Program-made: the position numbers and the translations under genes
Shown: positions 9,352 to 21,300 of the stretch, one piece after another
How positions within the stretch are numbered: the stretch's first letter is position 1
How the letters are laid out: each line of letters opens with the position of its first letter
Notes under the pieces: model-generated
What the model was told of the DNA's origin: nothing
Database searches by the model: none
Seen by the model: the letters and a program-made list of their open reading frames with translations, nothing else
Origin: Berberis thunbergii
Taxonomy: Eukaryota > Streptophyta > Magnoliopsida > Ranunculales > Berberidaceae
NCBI GenBank assembly: GCA_003290165.1
Contig: QNQO01002063.1
Span: 62,001-126,000, forward strand
Reading direction: 5' to 3'
Length of the DNA: 64,000 nucleotides

Positions 9352-11152
9352 TCAACGTTCTGGTTCGGGTTCGCGTTCATGAGATGATAGTAGAAGCACC
9401 CATTTCGTCAAAGACATCTTCCTCGAATGCCCGAATGACCTCAACGAATTTGGGACAATCGTAGAGTCGACAAACGCCTTGAGTCTTCGCATGGCTAGAA
9501 TCAGTGTTTCTTCAGACATGTTGGCAAAGCAAAGCCTGAACCAGCCTGGTTCAGTGCAATGACATGAAGAACCAGGAGAGACATTCAACTTCACCTCATA
9601 GAGAATTTTCTTCCAGAGATCCATTTCAGCATCAAATGTGTTAGAGCTCAATAGATGTCTCATGTCAACCCAGCAAAAAAGCCCAGCATTGCTATCAAGG
9701 CAACTAATGCCAGCATTTTGAAGCCCATACACTAGCATGTCATGCCTCTTCTTCAGCCTAATTTGATTCTCAGCAATGTAGGTGGATGTGAAGTTGTCAT
9801 TTGATAGCATTGCTGAGAGAAGGTACTGTGTTTGTGACGAAACTAGGCCAAAGCTTGACATTTTGGTGGCCGTGGAGACAACCATGTCGTTGTTGGAGTA
9901 TAGTGCACCAACTCTAAATCCTGGAAGCCCCAAGTCCTTTGACAGACTGTACACAATATGTACCCTGCTCCAAACACTGCTACCTTCAAGGTTCCGATCT
10001 TTTAGTATCTCAAATGCGCTTACAAACTTTGGAGAGTCGAAGACGGTACCAGAGTAGATTTCATCGCTGATAAGATGGATTTCCTTGTCATGAACAAAGG
10101 TGATGAGAAGGTTGAGTTCTTCCCTGGTCATTGTTGTGCCAAGTGGGTTTGAAGGGTTAGTGATCAGAACTCCTTTAACTTTCAAGTTAAGTTTGTGGGC
10201 TTGTTGATAAGCTTCTTCGAGCGCGGTTTCAGTAATTTCAAAGTTGTTGGAGCTTGAACATTGTATCGGTACAATTTCTACTTCAGTTCTCCATTTCAGA
10301 TCTCTATCAAACCTATAACAAAAAAGATTTCAACAACAATGTTTAGTACATTGAACAAATATTAAATGACAAATTGTTTGTCTTTTACAATTAAAAAAAA
10401 AAAAAAAAGTTACGTGGTCACTTTGAGAATCAAGATAAAAATACATGAAATTCGCAATAAAATAAACTCACCCTGGGTAGTAGGGAGTGGGAAGAAGGAA
10501 GGCTTCGCCGCGGTTGGCGAGGCAGAACATGAGAGATTCATTAGCTGAAGTAGAACCAGCTGTGAGTACAAGCTTGCTTGGATCAAAGCTAACTTTGTTT
10601 CCTCTAATTTTCGACATAAATTCAACCATAGCCTGGAAAATTCATATTAGCTTAGCAATCAAGATAATGAAGAAGAATGTCTTTGAAATTAAAGTGGAAA
10701 AAGAAAAAACTTGAATATAAAGAAATGAAGAAGAAAAAACTTATTACATTCTTGAAAGCTGGCAAGCCATGATAATCCTGGAAGAGAGCTAGTTCTCTGA
10801 AAATGGATTTGCCTTCTCTTTTGAACTCGACTGGCTCCGGGTTTTCTGATATCCATGATTCTAAAAGATCAAATGAAAGCTGAATAGTCACAAAAAATGA
10901 AAATGTTAGAATTCAAAACCATGCAAGATTAAACGAATGGAAGGAAGGAAGGAAGAAAGTGTTTTGGGTTTATTCGGAAAATAAAAACATAGAAAATTAA
11001 TCAACCTGATTCTCCGCCAAACCCATCTGAATGATTCCAGTAGGATTTTGAATCTCATCATATGGATTCTTCTCATATTCTTGCCATCCCAAGAAATATG
11101 AAGAGTCTTGTCCATGTGAGTTGCAAGTAGCTTTCTTCGATAGATATTTCAT
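9352..11152 (-). CDS. ACS: 1-aminocyclopropane-1-carboxylate synthase, type 2 (four exons)
   Basis: Converts S-adenosylmethionine to ACC, the committed step of ethylene synthesis; a cytosolic PLP enzyme of the aminotransferase fold I family. Exons on the minus strand: 11006-11152, 10748-10879, 10472-10632 and 9352-10312, all with GT-AG introns, giving 1401 nt and 466 residues, the usual family length. Signatures: [20 protein letters not shown] and MGLAENQ in exon 1; [20 protein letters not shown] and [15 protein letters not shown] next; [20 protein letters not shown], and the PLP-lysine motif [14 protein letters not shown] in exon 4. The C-terminus ([17 protein letters not shown]) resembles the TOE motif of type-2 isoforms recognised by ETO1/EOL BTB proteins, with departures from the usual WVFRLSFHDREPEER. 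The start is the only ATG giving the full conserved N-terminus. Regulation by protein turnover is inferred from the tail. Confidence 0.95.
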
Positions 11153-11337
11153 GATTATAATAATCTTCTTCGAGAGCTTTGAGTTTAGGTGTTTTCGATC
11201 GATGGAATGATCAAAGGGGTTTTGAATTGAAGGATGAAGAAGAGAATGATAGTTTTTTTTTTTTCTTTTTCAGAGAGTTTTGTGTTTGTGTTGTATGTGT
11301 TGGAAGGAATGACTTGAAGTGGTAGCAAAAGAGGTCT

Positions 11338-11346
11338 CTATATATA
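11338..11346 (-). promoter_or_regulatory. Probable TATA box of the ACC synthase gene
   Basis: The minus strand reads TATATATAG about 190 bp upstream of the ATG. It would imply a leader of roughly 150 nt containing the CT/GA-rich stretch at 11240-11275. Confidence 0.6.
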
Positions 11347-11453
11347 AAGGAGGGGTCGAGCTTGAGCAAATTAAAAATTTGGTAGCAAAAGAATGACAAT
11401 AATGATCCACCACGGTTTCACCACACACAACACACTCCCTTTCTCTTTGTTTT

Positions 11454-11480
11454 GCTTGCTTGCTAGCTAGCTAGCTAGCT
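11454..11480. repeat. Microsatellite (GCTT)n(GCTA)n
   Basis: Short tandem tetranucleotides, GCTT changing to GCTA, upstream of the ACC synthase promoter. Confidence 0.9.
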
Positions 11481-11499
11481 TTCTTTTTTTTTATATTTA

Positions 11500-13298
11500 T
11501 CACTATAAACATATAAAATATAATAAAAAAACATGTAAAAAGAGATTAATAAATAAAAAGTTAGAGAAGATAAATTAAGAGTAGTGTTGTTTTTGTTTGC
11601 CGACAAAATATATCATACACAGAGACCTTAGCACCCCCCCATAGTGACATGCAAGGTGGGTACTCCTTTGCCCCCTTCATGTTCTCTCTATTTATTTATG
11701 TTATTTTATTTTATTTTTTCTATTTTTTTTTAAAAAAATTATTTATTTTTTGGTGGAATTCACCATGTATGAAGTCAACGACAGATTGAATAGTTTGGTG
11801 AATGAAGAAGCATTTTTTTCTTTTGGAACACAAAGACATTGAGTTCAGTTTTATATATGGATTTGTGATAGTGTTGAAATTGTGATGTAATCACTCATGT
11901 CATTCTCAATAATCTTTCCATGGAAAAAATTTGAAGATTTTGCACAGCTTGCATTCATATTTACCACCATTGTGGCAAGATTGGGTTCAATGCAAACATG
12001 TTTTGAGACGATGAATGAATCCTACTATACAAATATTAGGTAAAAAAAATTTATCCATTCTAATTAAGCATGCTAAGCGCGTTGGACTTTCAAAGGTTTA
12101 TCGGATCAGTTACCTTTCATTGTTAGATATGTCATTTTCCATTAGCACTTAGTTCAATTACAACACATTTAGCCATAAAAATGACAAGTTTTTTCACCAT
12201 CATTTTGATCTTTTTAGACTTCTTTGTTTGAACGCTTCAAATGGTGCCACTCTAAAGGATAAGGCTCATTAAATAAGCCCATAATCCACGGGTCTTGATC
12301 CATAATCCATATCAATGGGCTTTTTTTATAGGGTTAGTGTAAATTGTCGAACACATAGGGTTAGTAGATGTAATATTTGAATGCATTGATTTCTGACACC
12401 ATCCGTCACAAGTATATTTATTTTGATAAGTTAATACTTTATGATTACCATTTGCCAATGCTTAGCTAATGCTAACATCTACTAGGCAAACAAAAGGGAA
12501 CCTTAGCTATCTATAGAACACACTGGTCCAGTTAGTGTATTATTTAAGGTAGTTTCTCTTAAACTTTCTGTTGCCTTTGTTGATCATAAAATATCGGGTA
12601 AATAATCCTTCCATTTACCATACATACATTTTCTTGGAAGCTAACAACATCTTGCCAAATCGTACGCCATGACTTTTAAACTCCTGAGAGCAACCAAGTC
12701 AATATTTTTCTGAACTATAGTAATGGTAAGTTGATCTCATTTTCCAAGTTCTTGAAGAAGAAGTTACTAAAACAAAAAAAAATTCAAAGAGAGTGTGAAG
12801 TATGTTCAATTTTTCAAACCTAACCAATACAAAAGTACATATATAGGACTTTAATGCAAATAATTTAGAGAAGAAGACATAAAAATGGAATAATGAAGAG
12901 TGGGGTGGCAGGAAGGGAAAAAGAGAGGGCATGTGGAGTGTAGTAAAGAGAGGGTTATTAGGTCATGTGAGTACATTCATTGATATATTTAGACTGTCCC
13001 TTCTCTACATTGCAATTACCCTAAAAACATAATACACTATAGCTAGATTTGGGACCATATGTGTATTGCAAATTGTGTATGCTATGGTCCATGGTCAAAA
13101 GTGACAACTAACATGATGTTCATGTTAGTCCATGCTTCACACATTTCATAGGATAGGAAGAAACATTGTCATTCCTCATTGCCTTCTAAAATCAATGTTT
13201 TCTAGGTCCATTTTTTTTAATTCAATTTGTTTTACATTCCCCCACCCTGAAGCTCTTCGTACCAAAATCTATGTGTTTAAAAACAAAACTAGGTCAAA
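11500..13298. other. Intergenic, no gene recognised
   Basis: AT-rich sequence upstream of ACC synthase. Short homopolymer runs and small open frames only. A fragment near 12390-12420 (CACCATCCGTCACAAG) resembles the middle of the SINE family seen at 13.3-15.7 kb. Confidence 0.5.
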
Positions 13299-13412
13299 GG
13301 TGTATTAGCTGAGTTGGTAGAAGTGTGATGGATGAAATCACATGTTACGAATTTGAACTCAATCAGCAGCATGGGATGGAAAGGGTTATAGGATTTTTTT
13401 TTTTAAAAAAAC
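13299..13412 (+). mobile_element. tRNA-derived SINE (family S1)
   Basis: Contains an A-box-like TTAGCTGAGTTGGTAGA and B-box-like GAATTTGAACTC about 40 bp apart, a body GATGGATGAAATCACATG / CAGCATGGGATGGAAAGGG, and a GGATTTTTTTTTTAAAAAAA tail. Pol III internal promoter boxes plus a simple tail indicate a tRNA-derived SINE. Relatives lie at 15068-15160, 15411-15513 and 15627-15735. Confidence 0.72.
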
Positions 13413-15059
13413 ACCTAGAGTATAGTCTCTTGGTCAATTGATTTAATACTATATAAAAAAAATAATGAGGGGGTGTGGAAATTGGTATTAGAAGAACGTA
13501 AATCCAAGCTTAAGAGTATTTACCTGAATAGAATATTTAAGCAAACCCCTCGAGTATTTTAAAATAATTATTTTTTTCTCATTGTCTTGAAAAATTTTAG
13601 AGAGTGTGTTTCGACAACACTAATTTATATTTGAGAGGGTGATTCGCACGTAATCAGACCACTTTACCGTTAAAAGCTCTGCATTGTCTTCTTTTTTTTA
13701 TGAAAAATACTCATGAATTTCCAAGTAGTTTTACTGAAACTTCCCAAGTTTGTTCAATACTCAATAATGTGTAGTAGTATACTTCCTTAAAAAGAGAACT
13801 CTTGGTATTTGTAGTATGACTTTTTGAGTTCTATCTTTGTGATAATTGACTTCTATAAAAGTCTTGTGAGACAACAAAGTCACAATGCAAGATTACTCTG
13901 TGACTTCAGAAGAGTTGATAGTATTTGCAAATTGCACAACTCATAAATTGATCAAATTTGCAGTTTATAAGCTAATGAAAAGGACCATAGTAGTATTGTC
14001 CAAGTCATTGTATATATATTCGATATACTAAATGTGCATGTTGGATTTCAAACTATAAATAAACACTTCGTGAAATTTTCTGAAGACTAACTGTCGCGAG
14101 ATAAGAAAAGATAAGTGCATTGAACGATCTAAAATTAGGTAGCGATAATGATTGAAATTCAAAGTTTAGAGCATCCGGATTTCGTTATCAAATGTGTAAC
14201 ACACTATGGAAAGTGTCATGTATGTTCGATGGAATTCTTGGAAAATGCTTAAAATGTATATAACTATGAACCCTAAATCTTGTGTGGAGTGCTAGAAAAG
14301 GTACCTTTATGTTTGCAAAATCTTAATAAGTGTTTTTTTAAACTCTCAAAGCACATAAAATGCAACAACTCAAAAACTTCACATAAGAACTCCATCCCTT
14401 TGTATTTTGTTTCTTTTCTTATCATCAATAAAAATCTTCGTGTCTGACAAAAAAATAATAATAATGATGAAACTAGCTCCATAAACCCCAGTTTTGCATT
14501 TTGCAAGGGCATTCTTTAATGAACTTTTTGTTTTATAAAATTATTACAAGTTTAAACAAAACAAAACATTAAAATAGAGGAAATATAAATACGTACTAAT
14601 AATACCATTAGAAATACAGTATCGAAAATGAATTTTAATGATGATGATTTACCATTAAGGATGGAAAAAATAAACATTCCAAACTTCTTTGTTTGCTTAA
14701 ATCTGTAAAAAGAATCATGGAAGTGAAGATGGAGAAGAAGAGTTGAAATCCCAAGAGAAAACAAAGTTTACTATACATCTTGGTTGGTAAAATTTTGGGT
14801 TTTGGGAGAATTTTTTTTTTAAGAAGACATTAATTTATGTAGGTTGAGATCATGGGACAGGTTTTGCATATACTTGCACTAAATATTACATCAAATATTT
14901 GTTATTGAGGGTTTCGTAACTGAGATGTTTAGAGTATAAATTGAGATGTTACAGGGTTATGGAGAAACCGTTTAAAAAAAATTGTCCAAGTGAATGATGT
15001 GGCTTAAATCGCCTACGTGACACATTCCTTTACCTAAAAATGCCACTTAGGATAGAGAC

Positions 15060-15067
<8 letters not shown>
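13413..15067. other. Intergenic, no gene recognised
   Basis: AT-rich sequence without supported genes or clear element boundaries. Confidence 0.5.
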
Positions 15068-15090
<23 letters not shown>

Positions 15091-15160
15091 TTTTTCTATC
15101 CCTTAAACCTATGCTTTCATCCCAAATGCCGCTGGTAGGGTTTTGGATCCTGGACTTTTT
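15068..15160 (-). mobile_element. SINE S1 relic
   Basis: On the minus strand it reads CCAAAACCCTACCAGCGGCA then TTTGGGATGAAAGCATAGG, matching the 3' half of the S1 SINE, and ends in a 20-plus T/A tract (15070-15089 region). The A-box half is missing. Confidence 0.55.
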
Positions 15161-15410
15161 GGTGTCTACTTTGATAGTATGGTATAGATATAAGACAAGG
15201 AAGGAGGGCCAAAGTCTTCGAAATTCTATGATGTGGGGTTGAGTCCAAATCCAACAAACCCTAACAAGAGTTCAATTAGGTAACTTGGCATGCTTCATGG
15301 GGTTGCACACCTATTGCACAACAGACCCAAAATGCAATGTTTCACATTTTACAATCTAATTGACCCACAAGATATGCATGTGTGCCCTCATTAGGTATTC
15401 AAATCGATTA

Positions 15411-15513
15411 AATCAACGGTAGGTTTGTGGCGGATGAAATTATAGGTCAAGGTTTAAACACTGCCGGAAGCATTTGGAGTGGAAGGAGTTATGGGATTTT
15501 TTTAAAAAAAAAG
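15411..15513 (+). mobile_element. SINE S1 copy
   Basis: Shares GTTTGTGGCGGATGAAATTA, a degenerate B-box (GGTTTAAACACTGCC), GCATTTGGAGTGGAAGGAG and TTATGGGATTTTTTTAAAAA with 13299-13412. Confidence 0.65.
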
Positions 15514-15626
15514 AAAAAGAAAAGAAACACTAACCACTCTTATTAGGGTTACGACATTGTAAATTAGCGGTCTTCATTGTTTAGGAGCTTCTAGTTGGTT
15601 TTGTTTCCATTGTGAAATGAATTTTT

Positions 15627-15735
15627 TATTATTTTTTTAATCTCTTAACTCCTTACATCCCAAATGTTGTCGATAGAGTTCAAATCATGAACCTATGATT
15701 TCATCCGTCACAGGTCTATCGCTGAGCTAGTATCC
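15627..15735 (-). mobile_element. SINE S1 copy (minus strand)
   Basis: Read on the minus strand it has A-box-like ACTAGCTCAGCGATAGACC, then GTGACGGATGAAATCATAGG, a B-box-like ATGATTTGAACTC, ACATTTGGGATGTAAGGAG and an A/T-rich tail. Confidence 0.68.
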
Positions 15736-15740
15736 CATTG

Positions 15741-18300
15741 ACATTGTAGAAATAACCATATTATTTCAATGTGCTTAAATATTAGGGTATTTCTTTTCAA
15801 ACATGGTGACCCCTTGAGAGCCCTATTTCAGTGGCATTCTTGTTGTGTATTTGATAATTGAATATTGAAAATGAGACAAGTAAAGATGCCAGGTTTCAAC
15901 TAAGCTAGAAATTATGATAACTAATGATATATGGTTGGGTCCAGTACATGGTGTTTTTTTTTTTTTCAGATGTTGAAGGTGACAATTCAGACATGTCTCA
16001 TGGTGTTGAACACCCCCATGGCCCAACAGACCCAAGTTGCTATGTTGAGCATTATACAAAACTTTTAACTCTCATTAATTTACACAACTGACTTCAAAAC
16101 ATATGTTAATTGTACTTGATTTCTCTCAATTCAATTACAAGAATTAGTCGTATTCACAATAATTCAATTACTTATTTCAAGTCAATATCCTAAACTACTC
16201 ATTCTATCTACTTCGCCATCCACCGTAGTCACTGCAGTAGTCTCATGGCGGGCTAAGTGTCATTTTCGCTCGAAATCGACAATTCAATCAACTCCATCAC
16301 AATACAACAACGAACTAAATGTACCCCAGACGTTTAAATGACTACTACGATCAAGTCCTTATCGACAACAAAATTCAACTGTTCGTTTAATGAAACCTTG
16401 ATCACATGTATTTTTATTTTGTTTTCATTGTAAAAGCTGGTCATATATACATCTGTACAAAAACAAAGACCTAATTAGTGGTTCAGGCTGATCTCCATAT
16501 CAAAGGGTTATTATTATACTTTACAGGTTGGTAACAACTCCATCACAAGTTTATTATTAGTGACTAGCTAATTAAAAACATTAAGAGGAGTCCTTCCTTG
16601 TTGCTTTCAAACCCAGTATTTGGTTCATCAGTTCTTCTTACTTTACATACATTAATTAGTGATTAGTTGATCAAATTGTTATCAAGGATCTTGTTAAGGG
16701 GGACCCATGAACCCAAGTAAAACAAAACCAAGCCATGCTTGAAGCTTGTTATAGTGTCTCACTGTTCTTGATTAGGACTACAAATGGTCCTGTGTGAAAG
16801 TGATCTTGTTGATTAATGACCTCTTAGTGGCTTACAGTTCTGCCTACTTCTACACTTTAATGAACTCAGCTTACGAATTTAGTTTTCATCATTATTGACC
16901 TATATCATCCCTTAATTATATTCAAATCGGGCATTGACAAAGGATAATGATTTTGTGTTCGACTTGCGAATGTATAAGTTGACATCGTATTTTTAATTGA
17001 ATGTTTATTGTAGTTTGATTAGTCAATTAGTTGGCCTTAATGTTTATCGTATTTTTAATTGAATGTTCATTGGAAGGTAAATCATTATACTAGTATTGTT
17101 CCAATCATGCTAAAAGGCTACACCATCGTCCCCAAAGGTTAACCTAAACATGCCCAAAGGCTTATCGATGCCATTGACACCTAACATCAACGTCAAAACG
17201 AACAAATGCAAGGTACGCTAATATCTGCATTGTGAAGACGAGATCCTACATAGGCACACAGGGAGTTCAGCTGGACAGACTCCATTTAATAGCAGTCTGA
17301 ACAAGGCTTATGTATGTAGGGTACTCATGTTTGTATATAATGTTACAACAGCAGAATGTCACTCTTCATTGTCCTACCTTGGGCTCTTCTTCTCTTCTTC
17401 TGTCAGGGCAAGTATCATCGACAAGGAAAATAGTTTTCATGAACATGAAATTATTGCACAAACAAATCATTTTTCTTGTATCAGAAGAAAAACTGAACAA
17501 TGTCAAGTTTAGTGGGCTGGGTCAAATTGAGAAGAACGCTTTCAGACTGGATATACTTCTTGCAGCTGCTTCCTAACAATAAGATTGAGTCTTTAACCTG
17601 ATAACCGCTTTAGCTCACGCTTTCTATCTTTGCGGCAGGCGATCGAAGGATATTACAGAGTAGTTATGATCTTGTGCTCCCAAGCAACCAAACTAGCAGA
17701 ACATCTGTCCGACATGAACAAAAAATTTCTACGATAAAATTCTATTGACAGATTAATATGGCTCCCACTGAATACTACTATCCAACTTGGCAAGTAGCCA
17801 CAGTTCCATAAGAAAATTTTGTTAACTAGAGCCAAGGAAAGGGCACTTTTACAAAGACAAGTTAATGAGAAGGAAAAAAAAATTTCTAATGTTTAGCAGT
17901 GAGCATACAAGTTCGTGCATGGTAGCAGGGAACATAAAAATTGGATTCATGTCAAACATGTTTGAGACTCGATCATCCCATTTTAACATCTTTCGAGTGG
18001 CCAATATGTCACAGCCATCAGCCCATTTGAAGACAGTTAGGCCATTGGAATTATGTTGTTTTGGACTGGCTGTGCGATTGATGATTAACCCGCCTCTGCT
18101 TTCATACTCGTTACTAAACATGTCTAGATAACTCCATGAAGGCAAAAGCATAGCACAACAGTTCTGTGCATGGTTTTACACATAAGCCATCTCCAGAATA
18201 ACTTCTACAGCCTTCCAAATAGTTGAGTTGTTCTGAAGTTGGAAAAACTCGTGCATGTATTGAGCAAGAAATGGTGTTCAATAACTTACCACCTTCAATG
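15741..18300. other. Intergenic and 3' flank of the TBL gene
   Basis: No gene is supported. The part near 17.5-18.3 kb probably includes the TBL 3' untranslated region and terminator, but no boundary can be set. A short internal duplication (CGTATTTTTAATTGAATGTT) occurs at about 16988 and 17048. Confidence 0.5.
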
Positions 18301-21300
18301 CTAAATATTGTTTAGATGTGCCATAAGCAAGTCATTCCAAGTATCAGTGATGCCCGGTAAGCACCAATGCATGCAATCGTCATGTTTCTTCCCACCAGCA
18401 GTTGCTGGATGGGCATCTGCTCTGAACTCACTAATGTGGGTAATATCCAGAATGCGGAAACTATATCCTTTCAGAGCTTTGTACAAGTGCTGATTGACCA
18501 ACCGTGCTTCCACATTTGTTCCATTCTTTACCAAAGAAAACAGTTCCTCGACCTACAACCAGAAGATTCAGCCTCAGATGTTCGATCATTCAGATTGTTC
18601 GAACTATGGTACAATATGAGTATCAATTACAAGCTGAAGGGTGGAACAGTGTTTTATCCTGTATGTTTAAGGCATAAACGTTATGTACTTTCTCTAACAT
18701 GCAACGCCTAAAGAAAAAAGGATACATGGAAGTAACCCAAAAACACCCCAAACAACCAGCTAAAAAGCTCACCAAGTCACTGAGCATCAGCCCACCCAGG
18801 TAATTTAGCGTATGTAAGATGAAATGAAACCTTATTGCCAATAGATGAATCCTATTTCGTCTTTGATTACATACGACCAAATGACGCATGAACACATGGG
18901 CAACGAGAAAATGTTTACAGGAAAGTCAACTAAATTCCAATTTATGCTGCAGGCAGACTAGAATGCTCGTCAGGATGCAAATCAAGTAATCATACCCCCT
19001 CCCCTAACCCACACTGCACATACACACACTCAAACACAATAACTTAGGAAAAGAAAACAAATAAATCAATTAATTAAAATCATGGAGTTGGCATCATATT
19101 TTTAACTTTGCTCAATTTAAGTTTAAAAATAACTGTCCCCCCCCCCCCCCCAAAAAAAAAAAAACAAATAATAATCATACCATCTTACCAGAGGGTCGCC
19201 TTCATAGTCATTAATACAAAAATATCTAAAACATGGATAAAATAATTTAAACGAAGAAAATGGTAATAACTTTGATGTACAATACCTCCTCTGGCAACAA
19301 TGGTTGCTTCCTTTGACATGAACCACCTTGGTCCCAGTCACCACCTTCAAAATGTCGCGGAGATTGTGTGCGGAAGAACTTAATGGCATCTAGTCCCATC
19401 TTTCTCTCCACAAACAGTATCTGTGTTTTGTAATACGATGTCAGATATAATGCTAAAAGTGAAACTATTAAGCACTACCGAGTCTTTTATATGTGCATAA
19501 ACCTTAAACTATGACCCCAGTCTCCCACAAAGAAATCAACCTTTTATTTTTTAATTCGTTTTAGTTTTTCCCATATTTGTAATTGTTTCTAGGGAAGTAA
19601 GTAGTTCAGCTGTTAACAATCCCCTGGAACCTGTCTACAACTACTCAAGCACCCCTTGAAGACTTGACCCATCCAACCTGAAAGTTAACATCCTTCGAAC
19701 TTCGAAGAGAGTGATAACAGGAACTGCATAAGAGAACCAGCCAATTTGGTAGTTGTAGAGTATCACATCATTTGATGGAAGTTTCCCCAGTTCACCGAGT
19801 TGACCGTTATTTCTTCCCTAAGTTTGAGGCTATGAGCTTCTCCATCATAAATATTGTCTTATGTGTTATGTCCCATACTTTACCTAGCATCAATACATCA
19901 TACGCCTCTCCTCTGCTCCTATTGGTGAAGGCTCATCCCTCATGGGATGGGGACGACTACAGTTGCATTTGCCATTCATTCTATCCTTTAACAATTTCAT
20001 TTCTATTATTTCACTTTTTATTCGATTTTTTTTTTGGGGCAAGAAAAAAGGAATAAATGCAAATACCTAAAACATTATCCTTGCATCTGATAGTGTGGTT
20101 GTTGCAAGTAAAAGGATATATATAGTCTACTGTGGTCCTGACCTTAAGAAAGACTAGCAAAACTTCAACTATTCTTTCCATTTGTTCAACAACTCTAAGG
20201 GCGTGTTTGATTCCAAAGAAATTTTCCAAAAGAAAGAAGAGAAAGGAAGGAACGAGGAAGAGAATGAAGATCACTAACCTCTTGGTTTTTGTGAAAAAAA
20301 ATATTTTCTCAGTGGGGGGACTAAGAAAATTTTTGCCAAAAATAGACTCATCTTCATCCTCAAGCTGAAGATCTTTTTTTCCACTTCATCTCCTATTTCT
20401 TCTTTCTTTTTCAAAATTTTCCTTGAAATCAAACACAAACTAAGAGAATTGGGCAGCTTGGATTATATAATTAATGTAGTATTGGTATGACACATTTGTT
20501 GTCACAGATACATGGTAAAAGTTAATATCATACCATGTTTTTAAGAACCATGTCCAAGCCAACATCCGGCTGTACTGGAGGTATAAGAGGCACATTGTTT
20601 TCAAAAAAGAGCATTGGAGAACTGACAGGATCAAACTTTGATGGTGCCCACCACCTGAAAAGCGACAACGAAAGCAATTTCTTTTAGTGCAAAAGTTAAC
20701 ATATGAATGTATGGTTATCAACATTAAGATAAGCAATCAAATCTTCATTAAAGAAATGTTGTTGGTGATGTCAAGGTGAACCCTTAGAAATATAGAAGTA
20801 GAATCATCGTGATGTAATAGATCATATGCCACAAATAAAGCAACCCGGCTAATGAAAATCAAGTGAAACTTCTCAGGAACATATTCTAGTTGCAAAGACA
20901 GTTCTGAGAAGTACAGTTACCAATGGCCTGTATTAACAATAATAATGTCATGAAAGCTTGGAGCATCTGCCCATGTGCCTTCTGGGACATCAACATCCAC
21001 TCTGTAACCCTGTTTGTATCCAAGGGATTCTAGTGCACCCCCATTAGCATTTGCAGACCACCTATGTAAAATGAGCATGAAACAAGAATAACATCAATGC
21101 AAACATCTTACAAAAATAGTTTCAGCAAAGATACTCTGATCTTTTCAATAATGGGAAAACCAATAACCAATTGAAAGCCTTAAAAAATATACAAAGAAAT
21201 ATGCGGGAAATTTGAGTCAATGCTAAAGGCAAATATAGAGAACACAAAGGGAGTATATGAAGAAAGTTGTGCACATGAGAAGCTTGCAGAGCTGAGAAGA

